NCBI RefSeq assembly: GCF_000183425.1
Contig: NC_014759.1
Coordinates: 3,441,001-3,505,000, forward strand
Length of the DNA stretch: 64,000 nt
Direction: 5' to 3'
DNA from: Marivirga tractuosa DSM 4126
Lineage (GTDB): Bacteria > Bacteroidota > Bacteroidia > Cytophagales > Cyclobacteriaceae
A program made the position numbers and the translations under genes. Positions within the stretch are counted from its first letter, which is position 1. The number at the start of each line of letters is the position of its first letter. Of the stretch, positions 1 through 9,090 are shown in pieces. Below the pieces are notes generated by a model. That model made no database searches. It had not been told where the DNA came from and saw nothing but the letters and a program-made list of their open reading frames with translations.

Positions 1-3000
1 CATCCAGATTAGTCATGCCACCGCTGGCAACTGACCATAACTCCCAGTGATATCCTAAGCCCTGAAGCTGTCCGTGGCTACCTACTCCGCCTATACCATC
101 TGCTTCTACTAAATCTTTCATGAATTTAGCATGCTTTGGGAATACATGTTCCTCTTCCATAAACCAAGCACCTCTTCTTCTCGACTTTTGAGCCAATTCT
201 TCATAAGGCGTGAAGTATTGTAATTTCTCATCATGGTAAGGATCTTCAGTAGCATAATAAAACTCTTCCGCCCATGGTCCACCATAAGATACCAATAGAG
301 TAGGAGTTACCGCCATTTTAGATTCTGCAATCGTTTGAACGGCATCTTTGTAGATCCCTACAATGGGTAAACTATGCTCATGTCCCGGGTAGCCATCTAG
401 AAGTTGCGTCATATTCAGTTTGTAATCTAAACCACCTTCAGTAGTTGGCATTAATTCCAGTTCTTTGGCGGCCATAATGATCCATTGTCTCTGCTGACGA
501 TTTCCCACTAAATACATTTTAATGCTCTTAGTGTCATAGTATTCATTGTATTGTTTCAATACTTCTTTGGCGTGCTCCAAAGATTTGATTTTATACATCC
601 AATAGCCAACACCAGGACCAGTACTGTACACTCTAGGTCCATGGATCATCCCTGAATTCACCATGTCTGAATAAGTCAAAACATCAGTGGTAGCAGTCTG
701 CGGGTCACGAGTAGTGGTTACACCATAAGCTAAATTAGCAGAGTAAATCCAAACCTGATTTTTATGTAATCCCCAGTTTGGCCACATATGCGCATGTGTA
801 TCTACAAATCCTGGTGTAATAGTTTTGCCAGCAGCATCAATGGTTTTAGCTCCATTTGGAATGTTTAAACTACCACTTTCACCAACTGCCGTAATTCGGT
901 TGTTTTCAATTAAGATATCTCCATTTTCAATCACACCCTGATCAGTCATGGTGATGATTCTCGCACCTTTTAAAAGGATGGTGCCTTCTGGAATATCTTT
1001 TTCATAGCTTACTTTTATTTTGAGTTCTTTAGCAGTGAAGCCTTCCTCTTTCTCTTCTTTGTCTTTTTTCTCATCTGCTTTTTCTTCCTTGTCCTCTTCT
1101 TCTTGGTCTTCCTCAGAATCTTTATCTTCGTCCTTTTCTTCTTCTTTCTTTTCAGCGGCTTCTTTTTTAGCGGTAGCAACACTATCCGCGTAAGCTTTAC
1201 CAGCAGCTAAGTCATAAATAAAGTGACTTGCTCCTAAAGACCAGTGTATTTTTTTACTGTCACCACTCCATGCTGGAAATTCTCCGCCCATAACGGTTAA
1301 TTTCATGGCAGGGAAAGCGGCATTATCTGCTTTCGCTAATGAGATTTTAGGAGTTTGACCATATTTCGGGATAGTCACCGAATACACATCATTATTGATT
1401 TTTGCTAAAGCCGTTTCTCCATTGGGTGAAATTCTAATTTCCGATGGTTTCGAAGCTTTATTATTTTCTCTCCATGCTTTCTCATCACCCGGTAAAATAT
1501 TATGAGAACCATCATGCGCATGAATCATGTCAATAGATGAACCATAAGTAGTAATACCGGTCAATTGCAAATGCTCTTTTTCATCTGTTCCATCCCATCT
1601 TATTGAGATTAACCCTTTTGACCCATGATTGAGATAGATTCTATCCGATACTTTGGAGAAATGCGGAGTGCTTCTTCCTTTTGCTTTATCAATTAAAGTT
1701 ACTTTTCCACCATCAGCAGAAATCCAGGCTAAATCTTCCATCATTAATGAACCGAATGGGTCAATAGCATCTTTATAAACTTGATTCGCTCCTCTATTAA
1801 ATACGATTCGGTTTTTAGTATAAGACCATTCCGGATCAAGGTATAGCGCTGGGTTTTGTGTCAGCTTCACAGCTTTTCCTCTGCCATTAGAATTGATTTT
1901 ATATAAATGACCGCCTTCTTTTTCTTCCCAAGTACTGAAAACGATCTGGCTTCCATCTGGAGACCAAGCCGGCATCGCCTCAGTAAATTTATGCTTTGTT
2001 AATCTTTTTGGATCACCATTAGGCAAATCCATCACATACAATCTGTTTAAAGCAGTAAAAGCCAATTTACTTCCGTCTGGAGACGGTACTCCATCTCGGA
2101 TTTGCGTTACAAATGCTTCTTTTTCATCTGAAATAGGATATTCGAATTTCAATCTTGGGCCTAATTCCAATTTCAAATCTACTTCGAATGGAATTTCTGA
2201 AGCCGTTTTAGCATTGATGTCGATTTTATGGATTTTACCCCCATAAGTAGCGATTAAAAATTTACTGTCTGGTGTGAAAGACATAGCAGGATAAACGCCT
2301 AAAGGAGCGATTGATTCTTGCTCATCTCTCTGTACCGGATAGGCCAACCATTCTTCATCACCTGTTTTTAAGTTTCTTCTTACTAAGCCTGTTTCGGTTT
2401 CAAAACGAGTACCATACACTAACCATTTTCCATCAGGAGAAATAGTAGGGGTGAAGGCTGAGCCATAGCGTGAGGTGATAGTAGCCATATCGCCATCTTC
2501 CATATCGTAAGTACCGATTTGATATTGCGGGAATTGCGCATTGTAGTTCCAAGCCGAATTTCTTTTCGAGAAGTAAAGCAATTTCCCATCAGGGCTAACC
2601 GTAGGATCTGTGGTTTTTAGGTTATCGGGTTTATCGATTAATTGAGCACCAGAACCGCCTTCCTTGTGGTAAATATGTAGTTTGATGTTTCTTCTGCCTT
2701 TAGCGCCTATTATATATTCTCCATCTGGGGTCCAGTCGGCTGAGAAATAGTTTTGATTATCATCTTTGGTGATTTGCTTCATCTCTTCTGTAGCCAAATC
2801 CATTGTCCAGATGTTGTCTGAACCGCTTTTATCAGAGATAAAAACTATCGATTTACCATCTGGGCTGTAACGAGGATGCACGTCATAAGGCATTCCTTCT
2901 GTGATTTTCGTGGCTTTTCCACCCGTAAAAGGAATGGAATAGATATCTCCCATCATATCGAATAGGATGGTAGAACCATCAGGGCTCACATCAACAGAAA

Positions 3001-3166
3001 GCCAAGTGCCTTCTTTTGTGTTAAACTCAATGGTTCTTTCCGGCTCCAGCGGGAGTTCTTTGGTTGCTTTTTTAGTGCTATCTGCCTTTTCGTCTTCCTG
3101 GGCAAAAGCACCAAAATTGATTGCTATCAATGCAATCAATAATGATAGTATTGTATATTTCTTCAT
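1..3166 (-). CDS. Secreted PD40 beta-propeller/amidohydrolase, 3' end outside window
   Basis: The frame is open from an ATG at 3164-3166 to the window edge, giving about 1055 residues without the C-terminus. Residues 1-22 form a signal peptide ending in FGAFAQ. Repeated SPDG motifs (for example VSPDGSTILF, YSPDGKSIVF) up to about residue 640 mark TolB/PD40 propeller blades. A Lys/Glu/Asp-rich linker lies at about 662-715, followed by an amidohydrolase domain with the metal-binding HAH at about 790 and later IKMYLVG, GHEHS and GSHGQ motifs. The family contains periplasmic metal-dependent hydrolases of the imidazolonepropionase/prolidase kind; the substrate is not deducible. A degenerate copy of its 5' end lies at 25586-25741. 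Confidence 0.9.
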   Translation of the reverse strand, partial: MKKYTILSLLIALIAINFGAFAQEDEKADSTKKATKELPLEPERTIEFNTKEGTWLSVDVSPDGSTILFDMMGDIYSIPFTGGKATKITEGMPYDVHPRYSPDGKSIVFISDKSGSDNIWTMDLATEEMKQITKDDNQNYFSADWTPDGEYIIGAKGRRNIKLHIYHKEGGSGAQLIDKPDNLKTTDPTVSPDGKLLYFSKRNSAWNYNAQFPQYQIGTYDMEDGDMATITSRYGSAFTPTISPDGKWLVYGTRFETETGLVRRNLKTGDEEWLAYPVQRDEQESIAPLGVYPAMSFTPDSKFLIATYGGKIHKIDINAKTASEIPFEVDLKLELGPRLKFEYPISDEKEAFVTQIRDGVPSPDGSKLAFTALNRLYVMDLPNGDPKRLTKHKFTEAMPAWSPDGSQIVFSTWEEKEGGHLYKINSNGRGKAVKLTQNPALYLDPEWSYTKNRIVFNRGANQVYKDAIDPFGSLMMEDLAWISADGGKVTLIDKAKGRSTPHFSKVSDRIYLNHGSKGLISIRWDGTDEKEHLQLTGITTYGSSIDMIHAHDGSHNILPGDEKAWRENNKASKPSEIRISPNGETALAKINNDVYSVTIPKYGQTPKISLAKADNAAFPAMKLTVMGGEFPAWSGDSKKIHWSLGASHFIYDLAAGKAYADSVATAKKEAAEKKEEEKDEDKDSEEDQEEEDKEEKADEKKDKEEKEEGFTAKELKIKVSYEKDIPEGTILLKGARIITMTDQGVIENGDILIENNRITAVGESGSLNIPNGAKTIDAAGKTITPGFVDTHAHMWPNWGLHKNQVWIYSANLAYGVTTTRDPQTATTDVLTYSDMVNSGMIHGPRVYSTGPGVGYWMYKIKSLEHAKEVLKQYNEYYDTKSIKMYLVGNRQQRQWIIMAAKELELMPTTEGGLDYKLNMTQLLDGYPGHEHSLPIVGIYKDAVQTIAESKMAVTPTLLVSYGGPWAEEFYYATEDPYHDEKLQYFTPYEELAQKSRRRGAWFMEEEHVFPKHAKFMKDLVEADGIGGVGSHGQLQGLGYHWELWSVASGGMTNLD

Positions 3167-3305
3167 AGATTAAATGATTTTTTGTACTAGAAATGTAGTG
3201 AAATTTGCCAATTATGCGCTTAGTTATTTTAGGAATGGTTATTTGATATTCTGAAATAAATACAAAAATGATGGTCAGCAGACAATTCAGTGCAAATAAT
3301 GATAG

Positions 3306-3313
3306 TACCTTCG
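3306..3313 (+). promoter_or_regulatory. Probable -7 promoter box (TACCTTCG)
   Basis: TACCTTCG differs by one base from the Bacteroidota -7 consensus TAnnTTTG and lies 22 bp upstream of the ATG of the lipoprotein gene at 3336. No convincing -33 element was seen. Confidence 0.4.
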
Positions 3314-3335
3314 CCTGTATAATTAAAGAAATGAT

Positions 3336-4136
3336 ATGAGATATTTAGTAGTCCTTGTTGCCTTGGTTTTGGCTTCATGTTCAAGTAAAAAGGAGAATAA
3401 ACAAGAGGAATCACCTCAGCGCTCAGCTGTAGAAGAACGGATTAATCCAATAATAAAGTCAATTCAGGAGGTTCATAATGTCGATGCGTTTATGGAGGAA
3501 AAGATTATTTCTTTTGACATCAAATTGATTTTTGGAGGTAATGAGCGATTGGATGCTAGGATTTATTCTACCACTAATTCTTCTAAAGTACTGGTGGAGA
3601 ATTCAGAGAATACTCGCTTATTATTTAATGGAAATGAAATCTGGATTCATCCTAAAGATAGTTTGTATGATGGAGCAAGATTCGATGCCTTGACTTGGTC
3701 TTACTTTTTCATGGCGCCTTTTAAATTGAACGACCCAGGAACGCATCATACAGAACCTAAAAAATTACCTTATCAAGAAAATGATAGTTTAATGACCACT
3801 AAATTGACCTTTGGAGAAAATATTGGAGATGCGCCTGATGATTGGTATGTGGTCTATCAGAATAAAGAAAGTCAAGTGTTGGAGGCCATGGCCTATATCG
3901 TAACTTTTGGTGGACGTGATCAAGCCAAAGCAGCCCAAAACCCACATGCGATCAGCTATTCAGAGTATACGAAAGTAGAGGGCATTCCCTTTGCGAAGCA
4001 ATGGAAGTTTTGGAATTGGAGTGAAGAAGAGGGTTTACAAGATCAATTAGGAGAAGCCACTATTTCTAATATTCAATTCTCAGATGATGCTTCGATTTTT
4101 GATAAAAAAGAGGGGGCGGTGAAGGTGAATGAATGA
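3336..4136 (+). CDS. Lipoprotein, DUF6503-like
   Basis: 266 residues starting with a lipoprotein signal peptide; the lipobox LAS-C puts the lipidated Cys at residue 15, followed by SSKK. The rest looks like one soluble beta-rich domain with several Trp/Tyr-rich strands, probably facing the periplasm. Overall pattern reminds me of DUF6503 proteins of Bacteroidetes, but I cannot run a profile and no catalytic motif is evident. The gene is divergent from the amidohydrolase gene. An ATG five bases upstream (3331) is out of frame and closes at once, so 3336 is the start. Confidence 0.8.
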   Translation: MRYLVVLVALVLASCSSKKENKQEESPQRSAVEERINPIIKSIQEVHNVDAFMEEKIISFDIKLIFGGNERLDARIYSTTNSSKVLVENSENTRLLFNGNEIWIHPKDSLYDGARFDALTWSYFFMAPFKLNDPGTHHTEPKKLPYQENDSLMTTKLTFGENIGDAPDDWYVVYQNKESQVLEAMAYIVTFGGRDQAKAAQNPHAISYSEYTKVEGIPFAKQWKFWNWSEEEGLQDQLGEATISNIQFSDDASIFDKKEGAVKVNE

Positions 4137-4219
4137 TTTTTTTAAAAGTTAGAATTAGCTTACTAGGCTAAAAACTAATAGATTTTATTCTTCATTACAA
4201 AACTGGGATTGGAGGGGTA

Positions 4220-4370
4220 AGGATTGTTTTAGAAGTATACCTCTTCGGGTATAATCTGATTGGAATTATCTCATATTATACCTGATAGGGTATAATTATC
4301 TATACTTTTACGGTGGTATATCGAGCTCACTATTACAAATATCTCAAAGTGAAATAGGCTTTGGTTAGGG
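4220..4370 (+). pseudogene. Relic HipB/HigA-type HTH locus with tandem operators
   Basis: Two palindromes, TATACC(6)GGTATA at 4236-4253 and ATTATACC(6)GGTATAAT at 4275-4296, are centred 41 bp apart, as operators of autoregulated antitoxins often are. About 45 bp downstream the plus strand can read LLQISQSEIGFG then a stop, resembling the first helices of a HipB/Xre-type HTH. The same peptide pattern after palindromes recurs at 18722-18875. No intact regulator or toxin follows, so I call it a decayed antitoxin locus. The stretch 4137-4409 contains nothing else I recognise. Confidence 0.4.
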
Positions 4371-4409
4371 AGGATGGAGATGCAGCGTGCCAGTTATAAA
4401 GTGGTAAGC

Positions 4410-4772
4410 CTATTTTTCTTCCACTATTTTTTCATAGTCCACGCTGGCTTTTGCTATGCCTTCTGGATTTGGATCTAAGTAGAGTTCGTAGCCTTTTAAG
4501 AGCTTTACTTTTTTTACTTCATCTTTCAGGATCGTGATTTTTTTGATGACTTTCCCTTCCTGCTGGACTCTGATAGAGAATTCCCTTTTCCCAATATTTT
4601 TGACGATGGCATAGCAATCTTGTCCGAAATAAGGATTTATGGTGGCATCTTGACCAGTTCCTTTTCCTGTCATAATCATACTCTGGGAGGGTTCCAAAAC
4701 GAATTTGGTTTGAGCGCTGCTTTGAAAATGCAGAAGTAAGAATAGCGAAGTGGCAAGCATTATGATTTTCAT
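4410..4772 (-). CDS. Small secreted protein, function unknown
   Basis: I prefer the internal ATG at 4772 because it starts directly on a classical signal peptide (MKIIMLATSLFLLLHF...SSAQ); an upstream in-frame ATG at 4805 would add 11 residues ahead of it. The mature protein is about 100 residues with alternating hydrophobic/charged beta strands, many Lys, and ends in an acidic EKIVEEK tail. It looks like a small periplasmic or surface beta-sandwich protein. No family recognised. Confidence 0.7.
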   Translation of the reverse strand: MKIIMLATSLFLLLHFQSSAQTKFVLEPSQSMIMTGKGTGQDATINPYFGQDCYAIVKNIGKREFSIRVQQEGKVIKKITILKDEVKKVKLLKGYELYLDPNPEGIAKASVDYEKIVEEK

Positions 4773-4947
4773 GGGAGTATGATTTATGGTGAAAGATTTA
4801 CTCAATATATCTTACTATTTGCTGTAAAAGAACTCATGGGTTCAGTTTTTTAAGGATGAAATTAATGATCTAAGTTGATTTAGTTTGGTAAATCCTTATT
4901 TCTTAAATTTTACTAAGCGCTTCAAATAAGCATCATTTAGACTATAC

Positions 4948-6393
4948 CTACTTTTCTTGCCTTATCAATTCTTTCATGTGTTCAATTGAATAGCTTAGCA
5001 CATCAACATCTTCGTCCACAAAAACATCAGGAGCAATTCCATAAGGATCGATGGGGTTTTCTTGCACATCATTTGCCCGGAAGGAAGAAGGATACGTTAA
5101 GTTAAAGCAGCCAATATTTTTGGTTAATCCATTAAAACCATCAATTATGCCCGCTGTATTCTGACCATATACCACGACCTTATCGCTTTGATTAGCCCTG
5201 AACACAAATGTTTCGCCAGAGCTAACGGTATTTTCATCAGTTAGTAAAATCACCTTTTTGGAGGGCGAATAGATTGTATCGGGTTCATAAGTAGAATCAT
5301 ATTCTGGATTTTGAAAAAAGGCTGTTCCTTCTAAAGACATCACGTAGTCATACATTTCGCGCTCTTCTTCATCAAACTCCTCTAATGGCTTTCCTGCCAA
5401 ACCACTACTCTCAAGAAATTGAGCTATATTTCCTTTGCTCATCCAAAGCCCTGAATTGGGAATTTTGATGGGTCCATTCAAAATATAAGGCAGCACAGGG
5501 TAATAAGTGGCATCGTTTCCACCATTGTTATCTCTGACATCTACTATTATGAAATCAGCTGCAATTAGCTTGTCATGATTAGCCTTGACAATACTATCAA
5601 CATAAGCCGGTTCTACAGTGAAGAAATCAGGAAATCTTAAATACGGGATTCCTTCTACCTCAGAAAAATGAAACTGATTAAATTTTAAATCTACTTCGGA
5701 AATAGTATTCGCCATATCCGTTGCTGGCCAAACTTTTGTCCAATCTCCAATATTATTTCGGAAGCTAAGCTGTTGGGTGTTTTGCTGCTCAGCTGTAGTA
5801 GTTCTTGGAGAATGGTTTCCCATGTAAAACTTCGCATTATAACGGTTACCAAAAATTGTCGTAAGCTCAAACTTTACATCATCTTTACTCCAATTTTCAT
5901 TTGTACTTTCTAATAAAACCCCCACGAAATCGGCTTCCTTTTCTCGGCCTTCCGGATTGGGAATGATGGCCACTGTATAGGCTTTAGAGGTCCAAATACC
6001 TAAAAGAGGGTTCTCATGATAGGCTAATTTTTTATAATCGGATTTGAAACGCTTTTCTGATATCTTGATCTTCTCACTATTGAGCTCGGTCTCTGCTGAG
6101 ATTCTGATATAGGTATGTCCATCTCGAAAGAAGTCAAGCCATTGCTCAAGCACTTGCTTGCAGTCGGTTACAGACTCTTGCTGCATTGCTTTTTGTCTCA
6201 TAAGTGCTGTATGCGCATTGTATAGTTTCCTATTCTCATCCGTAACTTTGAATTGAAAAAGAGAATAATCTTGTTCGTAGGTTTGAACTGTTTGATCAAA
6301 GGCCTCACTACAATTACAATTTTGACTTTTTACTGTGTTGATCATCAAGCTAAGGCATAACAAGATGAAGAGGGTTTTTAAGATTGATTGCAT
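4948..6393 (-). CDS. S41 family peptidase (tail-specific protease-like)
   Basis: 481 residues with signal peptide (MQSILKTLFILLCLSLMINTVKSQ) and then NCNCSEAF. The C-terminal half has the S41 fold signature: IIVDVRDNNGGND at the first core strand, VILLTDENTVSSGETF carrying the presumed nucleophilic Ser, then YGQNTAG. These proteases cleave periplasmic proteins near their C-termini. I see no PDZ domain, as in the short IRBP/tricorn-like members. It stands alone, with its start followed upstream by a 317 bp non-coding stretch. Confidence 0.85.
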   Translation of the reverse strand: MQSILKTLFILLCLSLMINTVKSQNCNCSEAFDQTVQTYEQDYSLFQFKVTDENRKLYNAHTALMRQKAMQQESVTDCKQVLEQWLDFFRDGHTYIRISAETELNSEKIKISEKRFKSDYKKLAYHENPLLGIWTSKAYTVAIIPNPEGREKEADFVGVLLESTNENWSKDDVKFELTTIFGNRYNAKFYMGNHSPRTTTAEQQNTQQLSFRNNIGDWTKVWPATDMANTISEVDLKFNQFHFSEVEGIPYLRFPDFFTVEPAYVDSIVKANHDKLIAADFIIVDVRDNNGGNDATYYPVLPYILNGPIKIPNSGLWMSKGNIAQFLESSGLAGKPLEEFDEEEREMYDYVMSLEGTAFFQNPEYDSTYEPDTIYSPSKKVILLTDENTVSSGETFVFRANQSDKVVVYGQNTAGIIDGFNGLTKNIGCFNLTYPSSFRANDVQENPIDPYGIAPDVFVDEDVDVLSYSIEHMKELIRQEK

Positions 6394-6710
6394 TTAGGTT
6401 CTTTTAAGGGTTAATTTTTAAGGTTCTATAAAATTTGAGTTGAGTACTGTCACGGCAGACTTAAAATGTTAAAGAGTTGAATCATAAGGTCTATGACTAA
6501 TTATTAAAAGTTAATTGTACTAATAAAATAATATAAAATGCATTAGAAATCGGTCACATTTGAACTGATGCACTAAATATAAATAAAAATATCAATTGGC
6601 CCTTTATTATTAAAGAAAATTATGGGTATAGCTAGGCTGGTGCAGGAGTTTGCCTTCATCTAAGTGATGTAATAAATTCTGACATGATTTTTACCTACGA
6701 TCTATTATTC
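6394..6710. other. Intergenic stretch without recognisable gene
   Basis: 317 bp between the S41 gene start and the end of the 131-residue gene. It is AT-rich and holds no ORF of note and no clear terminator. It presumably contains the promoter of the S41 gene, but I could not pick out a convincing TAnnTTTG box. Confidence 0.5.
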
Positions 6711-7106
6711 TTATTGAAATACATTTTTACTGAACGAATGAAAGTATTCTTCCGCTAAATTTTTCTCTTTAGAAAATTCCTTAATGAATAGTTTTAAATC
6801 ATGGTCTGATTTATACAAAACCTTATTCTTTACATCCTCAAATTCTTCAGCTGTATATCTCCTTGGATTCGGATGACCAGTTCCAAAAGTAGACTGAGCT
6901 TCATTGAAAAGTATGTAATAAAATGCTTTAAATTTATAGTTGCTTGATTTTAATACTTCAAAATCTTGTTCTGAAATATCGAACTCAAATTCCATATCTG
7001 CATGACCTGATGAAACGGGAAAGGAATAGGTAAGACCAGATTTACTTTTGTAAATAACGGGACTATAGCCTTCATTCAGACTATAAATCTTATCCTCTGT
7101 TTTCAT
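6711..7106 (-). CDS. Hypothetical protein, 131 aa, cassette-like
   Basis: A soluble, mixed alpha/beta protein without signal peptide or membrane segment; the C-terminal half (AEEFEDVKNKVLYK, LKLFIKEFSKEKNLAEEYFHSF) is helical. I recognise no family. Its start lies 19 bp from the end of the palindrome at 7125-7254, whose minus-strand end reads CGTTGGC. That makes it the last gene of the presumed cassette series on this strand. Confidence 0.65.
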   Translation of the reverse strand: MKTEDKIYSLNEGYSPVIYKSKSGLTYSFPVSSGHADMEFEFDISEQDFEVLKSSNYKFKAFYYILFNEAQSTFGTGHPNPRRYTAEEFEDVKNKVLYKSDHDLKLFIKEFSKEKNLAEEYFHSFSKNVFQ

Positions 7107-7124
7107 AGCGGATTTGTTATGGTT

Positions 7125-7254
7125 GCCAACGATATGGCTAAAAACTGGCGGGCATTAAAAACTGCTTTCCTTGCTGTCTAGCCTTAAGTTTATTAAATGT
7201 ATGAATATTTTTATTAAGCAGATCCAGCCCGCTTGTTTTTAGCTGATGTTAGCC
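7125..7254. repeat. Long imperfect palindrome A (attC-like)
   Basis: The left arm contains GCCAACGATATGGCTAAAAA followed by CTGGCGGGC; the right arm, reverse complemented, reads GGCTAACATCAGCTAAAAAC then AAGCGGGC. The arms pair over about 30 positions with a few mismatches, and the outer ends carry AAC/GTT cores. The element separates two minus-strand genes and its right arm encodes the last 13 or so codons of the upstream one. This is the layout of a cassette recombination site, but the ends do not fit RYYYAAC/GTTRRRY exactly. Confidence 0.65.
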
Positions 7255-7648
7255 ACTTTATTTTTCTGTTTTCTATGAAAAGAAGCACTAAAGCTAAAAT
7301 TCCAGTTGCTAATTCTAAGAAAAATATCAAATCCAAATATGGCATTGTCATTTGACTGAGAATATTGTCTGGGATAATAATTATGGGTTTGGAATTAATT
7401 AGAGTCCAATATTCATAGCTATGTCTAATTAATACAAAAATTGGGAATATGAGAAGTATCCAAAAGCCTATAGATTTGAATTTATTGAATAACTTTAAAC
7501 CTATTAACATGATAATCAACACATGGAATGATAGAGCTATAATTAAAACTGAAAGCAAAAAATGGGAATTGTCAAGGAGGTCATAAAATCTATTTAAGGC
7601 AAAAAGACTTGCTAGGACTCCAAACAAGATGGTGAATATTTTATGCAT
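7214..7648 (-). CDS. Small integral membrane protein, about four TM segments
   Basis: 144 residues with hydrophobic stretches at about 4-24, 32-52, 60-78 and 105-125, probably four transmembrane helices in the inner membrane, ending in a basic tail (ENRKIKWLTSAKNKRAGSA). No conserved catalytic motif is visible and I do not recognise the family. The final residues and stop codon are encoded inside the right arm of the palindrome at 7125-7254, suggesting that the original C-terminus was altered when gene and repeat were joined. Confidence 0.65.
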   Translation of the reverse strand: MHKIFTILFGVLASLFALNRFYDLLDNSHFLLSVLIIALSFHVLIIMLIGLKLFNKFKSIGFWILLIFPIFVLIRHSYEYWTLINSKPIIIIPDNILSQMTMPYLDLIFFLELATGILALVLLFIENRKIKWLTSAKNKRAGSA

Positions 7649-7690
7649 ATCTAAATCGTATTATTAATTGAAATTCTGATTAACATTTTA

Positions 7691-7752
7691 CCAAGTTAGT
7701 GAAAATTACATTGTGCCTGTCTTTCCCAGTTCTTACAAACTATCCTAACTGG
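7691..7752. repeat. Short inverted repeat between cassette-like genes
   Basis: CCAAGTTAG at 7691-7699 pairs with CTAACTGG at 7745-7752, apart from one bulged base, across a 45 bp loop. It lies between the HEPN gene stop (7793) and the start of the membrane-protein gene (7648), the position where other gene pairs in this region have a longer palindrome. It may be a degraded member of the same class. Confidence 0.3.
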
Positions 7753-7792
7753 TGAACTATCATTCATTCAAAGTTGATGATAGCAATTAGTT

Positions 7793-8596
7793 TTATAGAT
7801 TAAGCTTTTCAGCAACTCCAAATACAAGTTCATTAGCTGTTTTAATTAATCCTTTAATAGCCTTTTCATCTGTGACAATAATTTCGCCTTCTTTAGTTTT
7901 GCCATTTCTATGAACTAAATCGTGTCTTTTTAAAACGTTTTCGTAAGCGTCTTTAATTTTAGGAAAATCAATTTCAAATGTGTCCTGATACATTTCTTTA
8001 ACTGTTGGTAAATTATGATAGATTGTATCAAGCATTACTTTTTTTGCAGTTTCTTTTAACTTATCAGATTGTTCGAAGATTTCTCTAAGTTCGAATTTTC
8101 TTTTTCGGAATTTTGGATGAGTTTTTATGAAATTTCTAAAATATTTATCGTTGTCAAATGTCAGATTGATAAAAACATCCGCTAGAAATGTTTCCATTGT
8201 TCCGATTATTCCGATGAACATTTGTCTATTTAGAACTTCCTTAAGCACCTCATCTGGTATTTTTAAATGAGTGAGCACTTCTAAGTTTGCAATTTCAAAT
8301 TTGTATTTTTGAATAAACTCTTTATTTTCAGTTATTGCATCAAATTGCTCGTCATAATCATATTCTTCATCTAATTCCCACGGTTCTAAATAAACTCTAC
8401 AGCCATCGTCTAATCTGTCAATTTTTTCAAGAATTTCTTTTGGTGAATCTTCTGAAAATTCAATTCTGTAATTATAAATTAAACCGTCCTTACTTTGGTC
8501 GGTTTCTATTTCATATTCCAACTCCATTAAATCATCATAAGAAATTTCAAGAATTTTAGCGATTCTTCTATCGTCTTCTTGTTCTTGCGTTTCCAT
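7793..8596 (-). CDS. HEPN-domain protein, possible ribonuclease toxin
   Basis: 267 residues. Residues 1-110 are very acidic and appear to be a separate N-terminal domain. From about 125 to the end the sequence is all-helical and contains MFIGIIGTMETFLADVF and then R224-HDLV-H229, the RX4H motif of HEPN nucleases. HEPN proteins of this size often act as RNA-cleaving toxins or abortive-infection factors; that role is inferred from the motif. No partner antitoxin gene is adjacent. An imperfect palindrome (8628-8747) precedes the start. Confidence 0.7.
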   Translation of the reverse strand: METQEQEDDRRIAKILEISYDDLMELEYEIETDQSKDGLIYNYRIEFSEDSPKEILEKIDRLDDGCRVYLEPWELDEEYDYDEQFDAITENKEFIQKYKFEIANLEVLTHLKIPDEVLKEVLNRQMFIGIIGTMETFLADVFINLTFDNDKYFRNFIKTHPKFRKRKFELREIFEQSDKLKETAKKVMLDTIYHNLPTVKEMYQDTFEIDFPKIKDAYENVLKRHDLVHRNGKTKEGEIIVTDEKAIKGLIKTANELVFGVAEKLNL

Positions 8597-8627
8597 CCAT
8601 AATTCTTTTACTCTCCCTATTATTGGT

Positions 8628-8747
8628 CGGTTTTTTCAGATTGTGGCTATAGCTATTGTTGATATATTTTATTATGTCAATTATTGATAGCCCAATATAT
8701 TCAGTGTATCAGCATTGTTAATACACCCTAAATCCCCTAAAAAACCG
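8628..8747. repeat. Imperfect palindrome upstream of HEPN gene
   Basis: CGGTTTTTT at 8628-8636 is the exact inverse of AAAAAACCG at 8739-8747. Inside, GGCTATAGCTATTGTTGA and the reverse complement of the TCAATTATTGATAGCC stretch also pair imperfectly. The size (120 bp) and location directly before a minus-strand gene start match the other palindromes of the region, though the sequence family differs. Confidence 0.4.
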
Positions 8748-8793
8748 TTTTGAACATTTGTCAGGTGGGCTTTGTAGGAGTTAGTTGAATACT

Positions 8794-9090
8794 CTAATTA
8801 CGAGATTTATTTATACTTTTCCTTGGGTAAGCGCTATTATTTCTATGAACGGCTGAAATATAGCTATGAATACTTGTTTGTAAGCGCTCAACAGATGCTT
8901 CATGATTGATTGGTTTTCTCGCTTGTCTTTGAGATTCCCAATTTGCGCGGAGGAGGCGTTTTGCTGGATTAGAGTTCGCTATTTCAGGATCAGACAAATA
9001 ATTTAAAGGAAAAGCTAAATGATATGACGCAAGTTGGTTTTGAAGGAGGTATCTATTTTGTGTTAGCCCTTCTTTGTATTCGTCTGTCAA
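8794..9090 (-). CDS. Doubtful ORF, 98 aa
   Basis: An ORF without a recognisable domain, overlapping the 3' end of the 166-residue gene by 38 bp. The product is hydrophilic, rich in Asn, Arg and Ser, and has no signal peptide. Its position between a gene and a palindrome could make it a real second gene of that unit or the decayed tail of something longer. I keep it at low confidence because nothing but its length supports it. Confidence 0.3.
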   Translation of the reverse strand: MTDEYKEGLTQNRYLLQNQLASYHLAFPLNYLSDPEIANSNPAKRLLRANWESQRQARKPINHEASVERLQTSIHSYISAVHRNNSAYPRKSINKSRN

